From Roseateles sp. SL47 (GTDB lineage Bacteria; Pseudomonadota; Gammaproteobacteria; Burkholderiales; Burkholderiaceae_C), in NCBI RefSeq assembly GCF_026625885.1, contig NZ_CP113068.1, forward strand, positions 3,906,001 to 3,970,000: DNA of 64,000 bases. Direction: 5' to 3'. Positions 56,655-64,000 of the stretch are shown here, in pieces. The translations under genes were made by a program, and so were the position numbers. Within the stretch, counting starts at the first letter, position 1. Every line of letters begins with the position of its first letter. A model generated the notes under the pieces. That model made no database searches. It was not told where the DNA came from and worked only from the letters and a program-made list of their open reading frames with translations.

Positions 56655-57782
56655 ATGAAGACCCCCAATCAACAAGGACTGCGGGCCGGCACTGCCCTGG
56701 CAGCGGCCTGCGCGAGCCTGTGCATGGCCAGTGGTGGCGCCGAGGCGCAAAGCGTCACCATCTATGGACTGATCGATGCGTCCGTGGAGCACCTCAGCGA
56801 TGTCGGCGCCAGCCGCAGCGGGCTGACCCGCGTGCCGGGCCTCACCGGTTCATTGCCGTCGCGCCTGGGGCTGCGCGGCAGTGAGGACCTGGGCGGCGGC
56901 CTGAAGGCCGTGTTCGTGCTGGAGCAGGGCATCGGCGTGGACAGCGGCACGCTGAACCAGGGCGGCCGAGTCTGGGGCCGGCAGGCCTACGTGGGCCTGA
57001 GCGGTGACTTCGGCACGGTGGCCCTGGGCCGCCAGTATTCGATGCTGTATTGGTCCCAACTGGATGCGGACCTGCTGGGCCCGGCCATGTTCGGCTCCGG
57101 CTCGCTGGATAGCTACCTGCCCAATTCCCGCGTGGACAACGCCATGGCCTGGCGCGGCACCTTCAGCGGCTGGACGCTGGGCGCCACCTTCAGCCCGGGA
57201 CGCGACTCGGTGAATGCCGGCCCGACGCCTGCGGGCACCAACTGCCCCGGCGAAAGCGCCACCGATTCCAAAGCCTGCCGCCAGTGGTCTGCCATGGTGA
57301 AGTACGACACCGCCAACTGGGGTGCGGTGGCCGCCGTGGATGCGATCCGCGGGGGCACTGGCGCCTTTGCCGGGCTCACCAGCAGTGCACTGACAGACCG
57401 CCGCGCCACGGTGGCCGGCTGGGCCAGGTGGGACAACTGGAAAGTGGGCGGCGGGCTGATCAACCGCCGCAACGAGGGCAGCACCACCACACCCAAGAGC
57501 AAGCTCTGGTACGTTGGGGCCGGCTATACGGTGAACCCGCAAATCCTGCTGGAGGCGGAACTGTTCAAGCTGGACTACAAGAACAGCGCAAACCAGGCGA
57601 CGCTGCTCGCGGTGCGGGCCACCTACACGCTCTCCAAGCGCACTGCGCTTTACGCCACCGCTGGCCGCATCGACAACGACGGCACGCTGGCCCTGAGCGT
57701 GAGCAATGCGGCTTCTGGCGGCACACCGCCGGCAGGCGGCTCGCAGAACGGCATTGCAACCGGCATCAAGCACAGCTTCTGA
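56655..57782 (+). CDS. Gram-negative porin (Burkholderia type)
   Basis: A 375-residue outer membrane protein with GAGG before the start and a signal peptide of about 31 residues ending AEA-QS. The barrel begins SVTIYGLIDASVEHLSD, with SRLGLRGSEDLGGGLKAVF and GRQAYVGLSGDFGTVALGRQ, and ends with the terminal aromatic (GIKHSF). This is the common trimeric porin of Burkholderiales. It lies 66 bases after galA, so it may be co-expressed and let gallate or related aromatic acids in. Confidence 0.92.
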   Translation: MKTPNQQGLRAGTALAAACASLCMASGGAEAQSVTIYGLIDASVEHLSDVGASRSGLTRVPGLTGSLPSRLGLRGSEDLGGGLKAVFVLEQGIGVDSGTLNQGGRVWGRQAYVGLSGDFGTVALGRQYSMLYWSQLDADLLGPAMFGSGSLDSYLPNSRVDNAMAWRGTFSGWTLGATFSPGRDSVNAGPTPAGTNCPGESATDSKACRQWSAMVKYDTANWGAVAAVDAIRGGTGAFAGLTSSALTDRRATVAGWARWDNWKVGGGLINRRNEGSTTTPKSKLWYVGAGYTVNPQILLEAELFKLDYKNSANQATLLAVRATYTLSKRTALYATAGRIDNDGTLALSVSNAASGGTPPAGGSQNGIATGIKHSF

Positions 57783-57838
57783 TGGGCGCTGAGCCCTGAT
57801 GGACCGCCGGTGGGGCGCCAGGGCCCTGCCGGGCCGGC

Positions 57839-57858
57839 CGGGATCTCGCTGGATCCCG
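57839..57858. terminator. Hairpin between the porin and tetR
   Basis: CGGGATC-TCGCTG-GATCCCG has a 7-bp perfect stem with a 6-base loop. It is placed between convergent genes, 56 bases after the porin stop and just past the tetR stop, as expected for a bidirectional terminator. Confidence 0.5.
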
Positions 57859-57863
57859 ACGAA

Positions 57864-58532
57864 TCAATGGGGACGTGCCCGCCGGGAGGCGGGGCGCCTG
57901 GGGGTGTCCGGCCCCTTGGCCGCAGCGTCTTCCACCCCATAGCCCTTCAGCCACACGGCCACCCCACGGCGCACCGAGACCGTGATCTCGTCGATAGGGG
58001 GGGTTTCTCGTATCACTCCGAGCATGCGGCGGTCGCAGATATTGGCTTCGATCAGCGCCTTGAGGTGCCAGGCGGCGACCATGGGATCGTTCTCCGGCAG
58101 GATGCCCCGGTGCATGCATTCGGCCAGGAAATCCCCGACGGAGGTCCACCCCCGCTCGATGCCGTTGTGGAAGATCAGTTGCCCCACCACGGTGCGGTCG
58201 GCTTCGTGCTCCGCCATCCGATGGATAGCCACCAGTTCCGGGGAGAGGCGCATCTCGAGCAGGGCGATGCCAAACCGGATGAGCACGTCCTCCAGCGGCG
58301 CGTCATGGTGGAGTTGATCAAAGACGCCGACCATGTGGCGCGACGCCTTGTACTCCATCACCGCCAGGAACAACTCTTCCTTGGATGGGAAGTAGTTGTA
58401 CAGCGTGGCCTTGGATCCCCCCACGCGGGAGGAGATCACCGCCATGGAGGCCTTTTCGTAACCGACTTCCAGGAACACCTCGGTGGCGATGTCCAGGATC
58501 AAGACTCGACGTTCTTCAGTTTTGGTGCGCAT
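57864..58532 (-). CDS. TetR-family repressor of the efflux operon
   Basis: A 222-residue regulator. The helix-turn-helix is in residues about 10-55 (ILDIATEVFLEVGYEKASMA, GGSKATLYNYFPSKEELF), followed by an AcrR-type C-terminal domain. It is divergent from the NodT-EmrA-EmrB efflux genes. A 22-bp near-perfect palindrome covering the efflux promoter -10 region is the likely operator. The inducing drug or aromatic compound is unknown. Confidence 0.92.
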   Translation of the reverse strand: MRTKTEERRVLILDIATEVFLEVGYEKASMAVISSRVGGSKATLYNYFPSKEELFLAVMEYKASRHMVGVFDQLHHDAPLEDVLIRFGIALLEMRLSPELVAIHRMAEHEADRTVVGQLIFHNGIERGWTSVGDFLAECMHRGILPENDPMVAAWHLKALIEANICDRRMLGVIRETPPIDEITVSVRRGVAVWLKGYGVEDAAAKGPDTPRRPASRRARPH

Positions 58533-58593
58533 GGGCTGAGTAATCCGGCGTGATGGGAATCACTGATTTCTGAACCGGTGTGTACATTTTTGC

Positions 58594-58641
58594 TTGACGT
58601 GCTCAGAAGGTCAATCCTAAACTGTACCGAACGGTTCAGTT
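58594..58641 (+). promoter_or_regulatory. Efflux operon promoter with 22-bp palindromic operator
   Basis: TTGACG (58594-58599) and TAAACT (58618-58623) are spaced by 18 bases. AACTGTACCGA/ACGGTTCAGTT (58620-58641) is a palindrome with one mismatch pair near each centre, overlapping the -10 box. It lies 21 bases upstream of the NodT-type start, so a TetR dimer pair bound there would block RNA polymerase. Confidence 0.65.
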
Positions 58642-58661
58642 AATGCCTTGCTGGTGCTTCC

Positions 58662-60101
58662 ATGCGATCTGATACGCCTTACTTCCTCTCTGCGCTGGCT
58701 TCGGCGCTCCTCCTGGGTGCCTGTGCCCAGATTCCCGACCTTGGCCCGCGTGCCAGCCTGCCTGCGGCCGGCGCCGTGGCTGGGGGCGCGGACCTGAAGG
58801 GGGCGGCGGAGGCCGCCTGGCCGTCGGACCCGTGGTGGCGCCGTTACGGCGACCCGCAGCTCAATGCGCTGATGGACGAGGCGCTGCGAGACGCCCCCTC
58901 GCTGAAGGTGGCAGAGGCCCGCCTGAAGCAGGCGGCCGCGTTGGTGGAGCAGCAGGGCGCCAGTCTGCGCCCCGAAACGACCGCCACGGCCGGCCTGAAT
59001 CGCGAGCGCCAGAGCTACAACAACGGCATTCCCGCTGCCTTTGTCCCGCAGGGCTGGAACAACTACGGTCAGGCGGCCGTACAGCTCAGCTATGACGTGG
59101 ACCTGTGGGGCCGCCAGCGCGATTCACTCGCGGCGGCCACCTCCAGCTGGATGGCCAGCCAGGCCGATGCGGCGCAAGCGCGTCTGAGCCTGGCCTCGCA
59201 ACTCGCCACGGCGTATGCGGATTTCGCGCGTCAGTTTGCGTTGGAAGACACCGCCAAGGCGGCGGTGGAGACCCGTCAGCAGACCAGCCGCCTGATGCAG
59301 GAGCGTGAAGCCCACGGCCTGGAAACCCGCGCGGCCGTCCGCCAGGCCCAGTCGCGGCTGGCGCAGGCGCAGGGCGACCTGCTGTCCATCCAGGAATCGC
59401 TGGTGCTGCAACGTCATCTGATGGCTGCCTTGCTGGGCGCCGGCCCGGCGCGTGGCGACGGTTTGTCCCGTCCGGTGATGGACCTCAGCCAGGTGCAGGG
59501 CCTGCCGCAGCAGGTGGAACTGGATCTGCTGGGGCGTCGGCCGGACATCGTCGCCGCCCGCCTGCGGGCTGAATCTGCCGGGCGCAAGATCGATGTGGCC
59601 CGCACCGCGTTTTATCCCAACATCAATCTGAGCGCGTCCTTCGGCTTCCAGTCGCTGGGGTTGGACATGCTGACCAAGTCCGGCTCGCAGGCGGGCAGCT
59701 TCGGCCCGGCCATCAGCCTGCCGCTGTTCGACCAGGGACGCCTGACCGGCCAATACAAGCAGGCCTACGGCACCTACGACGAAGCCGTGGCGCAATACCG
59801 CCAGACCTTGAGCCAGGCGCTGCAGGAAGTGGCCGACGTGGCCGCCAGCGAACGCGCACTGGAAGGGAGGCTCGCCCAGGCCCAGGCTGCCAGCGAAGCC
59901 GCCCGGGATGCCTGGACCCTGACCCGGCGCCGGTATGAGGGCGGGCTCTCCACGTATCTGGATGTGCTGAGCGCCGAGGACAGTTATCTCAATCAGGTCA
60001 AAGCCCTGACGGAACTGCAGGCGCGATTGATGAGCCTGGATGTCTCGCTCATCAAAGCCTTGGGCGGGGGTTATCAGGCTGCGGCGACCCAGGCGGGGTG
60101 A
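58662..60101 (+). CDS. Outer membrane efflux lipoprotein (NodT family)
   Basis: A 479-residue protein with a lipoprotein signal: LASALLLGACAQ gives the lipobox with Cys21 as the acylated residue. Two TolC-like repeats follow, with GDPQLNALMDEALRDAPSLK, VDLWGRQRDSLAAATSSW, GRRPDIVAARLRAESAGRKI and RRYEGGLSTYLDVLSAEDSY. It forms the trimeric outer membrane duct of the tripartite pump encoded with the next two genes. Confidence 0.95.
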   Translation: MRSDTPYFLSALASALLLGACAQIPDLGPRASLPAAGAVAGGADLKGAAEAAWPSDPWWRRYGDPQLNALMDEALRDAPSLKVAEARLKQAAALVEQQGASLRPETTATAGLNRERQSYNNGIPAAFVPQGWNNYGQAAVQLSYDVDLWGRQRDSLAAATSSWMASQADAAQARLSLASQLATAYADFARQFALEDTAKAAVETRQQTSRLMQEREAHGLETRAAVRQAQSRLAQAQGDLLSIQESLVLQRHLMAALLGAGPARGDGLSRPVMDLSQVQGLPQQVELDLLGRRPDIVAARLRAESAGRKIDVARTAFYPNINLSASFGFQSLGLDMLTKSGSQAGSFGPAISLPLFDQGRLTGQYKQAYGTYDEAVAQYRQTLSQALQEVADVAASERALEGRLAQAQAASEAARDAWTLTRRRYEGGLSTYLDVLSAEDSYLNQVKALTELQARLMSLDVSLIKALGGGYQAAATQAG

Positions 60102-60308
60102 CGCCGAGGCCGACACAGGCTTGTGCGTTCGACATGCACAGACCTGCAACGCACGCCCCTGCCACGCACGCGCCCCCCAACGCAAGCGCTCCGCATCGGT
60201 ACGCAGTCCGCAACGCACACATTCAGGACCGCACCCCCCACGACCTCCACGGCCTCCACGATCTCGTGCCCCGCTGGTTTTCCCGTCAAGCTTTCGAACA
60301 TACGCATC

Positions 60309-61769
60309 ATGTCCCACGCTGACCATCACTTCGACTCCAACAACGCCGCTCACTCCGCTGCCCAGGCCAATGCCGCAGCGGGCGCCGACGACGCGCTGAA
60401 CGACACGTCCACCCCGTCGTCGGCAGGCGCCGGAACCGGCTCGAACGGGCCGGCTTCGGCCGCGTTCAAGCCTGCTGCCGCACCACAGCCTGCCCGCCGC
60501 AAGCCCCGCCTGGCCATGCTGGCCGCCGCAGTGGTGCTGTTGGGCGGTGGCGCATGGGCCTATCACCACTTCATCGGTGAGCGCTATGTCTCCACCGACA
60601 ACGCCTACACCGCAGCGGAAGTAGCGCAAATCACCCCGGCCATCGATGCCATCACACAGCGGGTGAGGGTGGTGGATACCCAGGAGGTGCGCAAGGGAGA
60701 TGTGCTGGTGGAGCTGGATGCCACCGACGCCCGCCTCGCGCTGGCCCAGGCTGAAGCGGAGCTGGGCCGTGCCGAGCGCCGGGTGCGCACCTATCAGGCC
60801 AATGACCTGGGCTACCGTGCCCAGGTGGCCGCCCGTGAAGCCGAGCAGGAGCAGGCCGATGCCCAACTGAAGGTGGCACAGGCTGACCTGGACCGGGCGA
60901 AGCTGGACCTGAGCCGGCGTCAGGCGCTGGCCACCAGCGGTTCAGTGAGCGGCGAGGAACTCTCCAACGCGCAGGCGGCCTTCAACACCGCCTTGGCCCG
61001 CCTGTCGGCGGCCAAGGCCACAGCCGAGCAGACGCGCGCCAACCGCGCGGCCACCCAGGGCGCCATGGCGGCCAACCAGGCGCTGATTGAACAGGCCGGC
61101 CTGGCCGACAACCCGGAGGTGGCGCTGGCCCGTGCCAAGCGGGATCAGGCACGCGTGGACCTGGAGCGCACCGTGTTGCGCGCGCCGTTTGATGGCGTGG
61201 TGGCACGCCGCCAGATCGAAGTCGGGCAGAAGGTAAAGGCAGGCAGCGTGGTGATGACGGTGGTGCCCATCCAGCAAGTGCATGTGGATGCCAATTTCAA
61301 GGAAGGCCAGTTGGGCCGTGTGCACAACGGCCAGGCCGTGGAGCTGAAGGCCGACCTGTATGGCTCGTCGGTGGTCTATCACGGCGTGGTGGTCGGCCTG
61401 GCCGGCGGCACCGGATCGGCCTTCGCCGCCATTCCCGCACAGAATGCGACGGGCAACTGGATCAAGGTGGTTCAACGCGTGCCGGTGCGTGTGGCCATCG
61501 ATCCCAAGGAACTGGCCGAGCGTCCGCTGCAGGTCGGGCTGTCGATGGAAGTGACCATCGATACACGCACCCAGGCCAGCTCCGCGCTGGCAGCACTCGC
61601 GTTGCCGGAGGCTGGAACGGCGGACCGCGAGGCGCCCGCAGCCCCTGCTGCCGATGCTGGCGCGGCCCCTGGCGCTACGTCCACCACAATGACCAACGCG
61701 TCCAGCCCGGTGCCCCTCAAGGCGAATCCTTCGGCCACCCCTTCGGCCACCGCCATCATCACCCGCTGA
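60309..61769 (+). CDS. HlyD/EmrA-family periplasmic adaptor
   Basis: From ATG 60309 486 residues; the frame is open upstream to 60123, but that part has no start signal. A long Ala/Pro-rich cytoplasmic tail (about 60 residues) precedes the single helix (LAMLAAAVVLLGGGAWAYH). Then come the lipoyl half-motif STDNAYTAAEVAQI, a coiled-coil hairpin (about 150-260), and the second lipoyl half VLRAPFDGVVARRQIEVGQ. The C-terminal 55 residues are another low-complexity tail. It links the EmrB-type pump to the NodT duct. It starts 207 bases after the NodT stop; nothing recognisable lies in that gap. Confidence 0.94.
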   Translation: MSHADHHFDSNNAAHSAAQANAAAGADDALNDTSTPSSAGAGTGSNGPASAAFKPAAAPQPARRKPRLAMLAAAVVLLGGGAWAYHHFIGERYVSTDNAYTAAEVAQITPAIDAITQRVRVVDTQEVRKGDVLVELDATDARLALAQAEAELGRAERRVRTYQANDLGYRAQVAAREAEQEQADAQLKVAQADLDRAKLDLSRRQALATSGSVSGEELSNAQAAFNTALARLSAAKATAEQTRANRAATQGAMAANQALIEQAGLADNPEVALARAKRDQARVDLERTVLRAPFDGVVARRQIEVGQKVKAGSVVMTVVPIQQVHVDANFKEGQLGRVHNGQAVELKADLYGSSVVYHGVVVGLAGGTGSAFAAIPAQNATGNWIKVVQRVPVRVAIDPKELAERPLQVGLSMEVTIDTRTQASSALAALALPEAGTADREAPAAPAADAGAAPGATSTTMTNASSPVPLKANPSATPSATAIITR

Positions 61770-61776
61770 GGTTGCC

Positions 61777-63321
61777 ATGAGCACGTCAAGCCTGGGCCGA
61801 GACGGCCCACAGGCGCCGCTACAAGGCGGCCAACTGCTGGCGGCCGGTCTGGTGCTGGCAGCGGCCAACTTCATCGCGGTGCTGGACACCACCATCGCCA
61901 ATGTGTCGGTGCCCACCATTGCCGGCAATCTGGGTGCGACCAACAGCCAGGGTACCTACGTCATCACGTCCTATGCCGTGGCCGAGGCCATCACCGTGCC
62001 GCTCACCGGCTGGCTGGCGCGGCGTTTCGGGACGGTGCGGGTGTTCATCGCTTCCATGGTGCTGTTTGGCCTGTTCTCCGCGCTCTGTGGCTTTGCTCAG
62101 AACCTGGGCATGCTGGTGCTGTTTCGCATCTTCCAGGGCCTGGCGGGCGGGCCGCTGATGCCCTTGTCCCAGACGCTGCTGCTGCGCATCTTTCCCAAGG
62201 AAAAGGCGGCGGCGGCCACCGGTCTGTGGGCCATGACCACGCTGGTGGCGCCGATCATGGGGCCCATCCTGGGTGGGGTGATCTGCGACAGCGCGACCTG
62301 GCCCTACATCTTCTTCATCAACGTGCCGGTGGCCCTGCTGTGCGCGGTGGCGGGCTGGCGCATGCTCAAGCGGTATGAAAGCCCGCGCGATGCCGCCCGC
62401 ATCGACGGCGTGGGCCTGGGCCTGCTGGTGATCTGGGTGGGCGCCTTCCAACTGATGCTGGATGAGGGCAAGGACCTGGACTGGTTCTCTTCGCCGGAAA
62501 TCATCGGCCTGGCCATCGTGGCAGCCATCGGCTTCGTGGCTTTCCTGATCTGGGAGCGGGACACGCCCCATCCGGTGGTGGACCTGCAGGTGTTCCGGCA
62601 CCGCGGCTTCACCGCCAGCGTGATCACCATCAGCCTGGCCTTCGGCGCCTTTTTTGGTGCCACGGTGCTGACGCCGCTGTGGCTGCAGAACACCATGGGC
62701 TACACGGCCACCAAGGCCGGGCTGGTCACGGCGCTCTCCGGTATTCTGGCGGTGTTGTCCGCGCCGCTGGCCGCGCAGTTGAGCACCAAGGTGGACCCCC
62801 GGCGGCTGGTCTGCTTCGGGGTGGGGTGGCTTGGCCTGGTGACGCTCTACCGCAGCACGGCCACACCGGACATGGGCTTCTGGGAGATCGGCATTCCGCT
62901 GCTGGTGATGGGCGTGGGCATGCCATTTTTCTTCGTGCCGCTGACGGGCCTGGCACTGTCCAGTGTGGAGGAATCCGAAACCGCGTCCGCTGCCGGCCTG
63001 ATGAGCTTTTGCCGCACGGTCTCCGGCGCCTTTGCCACCAGCCTGGTCAACACGTCCTGGGAAGACCGCAGCACAGAGGCCCATGCGGAGCTCTCCGGGC
63101 TGACCGACCGCTTCGGCAGCTTGTCCAACCAGTTGGCGCAATCCGGCTTCACCCCGGACCAGGTGCTGAGCCAGATCAACCAGATGGTGACCTCCCAAAG
63201 CGTGACGCTGGCCACCAACCAGGTGTTCTGGATCGCTGGCTGCTGCTTTGCGCTGGCGGCAGCAGCGGTGTGGCTGGCCCCGAAGCCAACCCGGGTGGCG
63301 GACACGACCGCAGCTCATTGA
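61777..63321 (+). CDS. DHA2-family drug:H+ antiporter (EmrB type)
   Basis: A 514-residue protein with 14 predicted membrane helices. The DHA2 signatures are FIAVLDTTIANVSVPTIAGN (motif D1), TSYAVAEAITVPLTGWLARR, GPLMPLSQTLLLRIFPKEK and the motif C-like GPILGGVICDSATWPYIFFI. It pumps hydrophobic compounds out of the inner membrane using the proton gradient, via the adaptor encoded 7 bases upstream. Its substrates may include aromatic acids handled by this region, but this is not shown. Confidence 0.95.
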   Translation: MSTSSLGRDGPQAPLQGGQLLAAGLVLAAANFIAVLDTTIANVSVPTIAGNLGATNSQGTYVITSYAVAEAITVPLTGWLARRFGTVRVFIASMVLFGLFSALCGFAQNLGMLVLFRIFQGLAGGPLMPLSQTLLLRIFPKEKAAAATGLWAMTTLVAPIMGPILGGVICDSATWPYIFFINVPVALLCAVAGWRMLKRYESPRDAARIDGVGLGLLVIWVGAFQLMLDEGKDLDWFSSPEIIGLAIVAAIGFVAFLIWERDTPHPVVDLQVFRHRGFTASVITISLAFGAFFGATVLTPLWLQNTMGYTATKAGLVTALSGILAVLSAPLAAQLSTKVDPRRLVCFGVGWLGLVTLYRSTATPDMGFWEIGIPLLVMGVGMPFFFVPLTGLALSSVEESETASAAGLMSFCRTVSGAFATSLVNTSWEDRSTEAHAELSGLTDRFGSLSNQLAQSGFTPDQVLSQINQMVTSQSVTLATNQVFWIAGCCFALAAAAVWLAPKPTRVADTTAAH

Positions 63322-63351
63322 AGGCCCGCTCCCACCCCATAATCTGCGGAA

Positions 63352-63385
63352 GTTGGCTGTAACGTTGGCTCTAACGTTGGCAGTA
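63352..63385. repeat. 12-bp tandem repeat upstream of the oxidoreductase gene
   Basis: GTTGGCTGTAAC (63352-63363), GTTGGCTCTAAC (63364-63375) and a partial GTTGGCAGTA (63376-63385) follow one another, 83 bases before the next start codon. The helix-phased copies could bind a regulator. Confidence 0.6.
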
Positions 63386-63467
63386 GTGGGCCGGGATTGG
63401 CGGAGCGTGGCCCATCGTGGTCCGTTCTGGTTCATCGCGGCTGATGGGCGCAAAGGACGGAGACCGG

Positions 63468-64000
63468 ATGGAACGCGTGGATTGCATCGTGATCGGTGCG
63501 GGTGTGGTGGGGCTGGCGGTGGCGCGTGAGATGGCGCAACGCGGGCTGGAAACCGTGGTGCTGGAGCGGGCGCTGGACATCGGCACCGGCACCAGCTCCC
63601 GCAACAGCGAGGTGATCCATGCCGGCATCTACTACCCCACAGGTTCCCTGAAAGCCGAGCTCTGCGTGCGGGGCAAGGCGCTGCTGTACGACTATTGCGC
63701 TGCCCGCAACATCCCGCACCAGCGTTGCGGCAAGTTCATCGTGGCCACATCGCCGGATCAGCAGCAGAAGCTGGAGCAGTTGCTGGAGACGGGCCGGCGC
63801 AATGGCGTGGACGATCTGGTGATGATGTCCGGTGCGCAGGCGATGGCGGCGGAAGCGTCCCTGCGCTGTGTGGCGGCGCTGGACAGCCGCTCCACCGGCA
63901 TCATCGACAGCCACGGCCTGATGCTGGCCCTGCGCGGCGACTTCGAAGCGGCGGGCGGCATGGTGGCATTTGATGCGCCGGTGACGGCCGGCGTGTGCGG
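63468..64000 (+). CDS. FAD-dependent oxidoreductase, LhgO-like (partial)
   Basis: From ATG 63468 with GGAG upstream; the window ends after 177 codons. The N-terminal FAD motif is [20 protein letters not shown] followed by [20 protein letters not shown]. The sequence [20 protein letters not shown] is typical of the L-2-hydroxyglutarate dehydrogenase (LhgO) family. It probably oxidises a 2-hydroxy acid and passes electrons to the quinone pool. The C-terminal half is outside the window. Confidence 0.87.
   Translation, partial: MERVDCIVIGAGVVGLAVAREMAQRGLETVVLERALDIGTGTSSRNSEVIHAGIYYPTGSLKAELCVRGKALLYDYCAARNIPHQRCGKFIVATSPDQQQKLEQLLETGRRNGVDDLVMMSGAQAMAAEASLRCVAALDSRSTGIIDSHGLMLALRGDFEAAGGMVAFDAPVTAGVC

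Overview
The window looks like a chromosomal segment of a high-GC betaproteobacterium of the order Burkholderiales, probably near Roseateles/Mitsuaria/Rubrivivax. This is inferred from gene content, not from a marker gene. Supporting content: the meta-cleavage (4,5) protocatechuate and gallate genes, a Bug-family binding protein, Burkholderia-type porins, a PEP-CTERM protein resembling flocculation-associated PepA, a TorF-type porin inside the kdp locus, and GC near 70% in most genes. I saw no rRNA, tRNA or CRISPR array.

Layout. 1-2549: the end of a sugar ABC transporter ATPase, a ROK regulator and a convergent flavin monooxygenase. 2743-5984: an isolated PilV-like prepilin and an HD-GYP response regulator. 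6171-12284: a four-gene DNA repair operon (metallo-beta-lactamase exonuclease, ATP-dependent ligase, Lhr-type helicase, PdeM phosphoesterase). An IS1380-family element with a CTAG target duplication sits exactly at the pdeM stop codon. 13900-14800: repeat-rich non-coding DNA, including a 125-bp inverted-repeat element. 14800-18872: two proteins of unknown role and a TetR regulator divergent from an SDR and an MDR oxidoreductase. 18863-21812: a DUF350 / DUF4178 / SPFH-SHOCT operon on the minus strand. 22086-31888: a complete kdp potassium uptake locus (small ORF, kdpF, A, B, C, porin, D, E). 31937-37200: amidotransferase, moaE, a small membrane protein, the PEP-CTERM protein, a Crp/Fnr regulator, an orphan OmpR-type regulator and a histidine-kinase fragment. 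37222-41254: paoABC molybdenum aldehyde oxidoreductase.

41949-57782 is an aromatic catabolism island. A nine-gene minus-strand operon encodes protocatechuate 4,5-dioxygenase (ligAB), CHMS dehydrogenase (ligC), PDC lactonase (ligI), OMA hydratase (ligJ) and CHA aldolase (ligK), plus a Bug binding protein, a DUF1932 dehydrogenase and a ModA-like protein. A LysR gene diverges from it. A second LysR diverges from gallate dioxygenase (galA), followed by a porin. Gallate cleavage gives OMA, which enters the same LigJ/LigK trunk, so the two halves form one pathway ending in pyruvate and oxaloacetate.

Between the halves (about 51.2-54.1 kb) lies a disrupted stretch. It holds a frameshifted, truncated tannase/feruloyl-esterase relic and a lower-GC three-gene operon: a small protein, an OLD/ABC-like ATPase and a partner with an E-x-K nuclease-like motif. 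Upstream is a broken WYL-type regulator. This is the best candidate for an undescribed, defence-like system. 57864-63321 is a TetR-controlled tripartite drug efflux system (NodT, EmrA, EmrB types). The window ends inside an LhgO-like FAD oxidoreductase.
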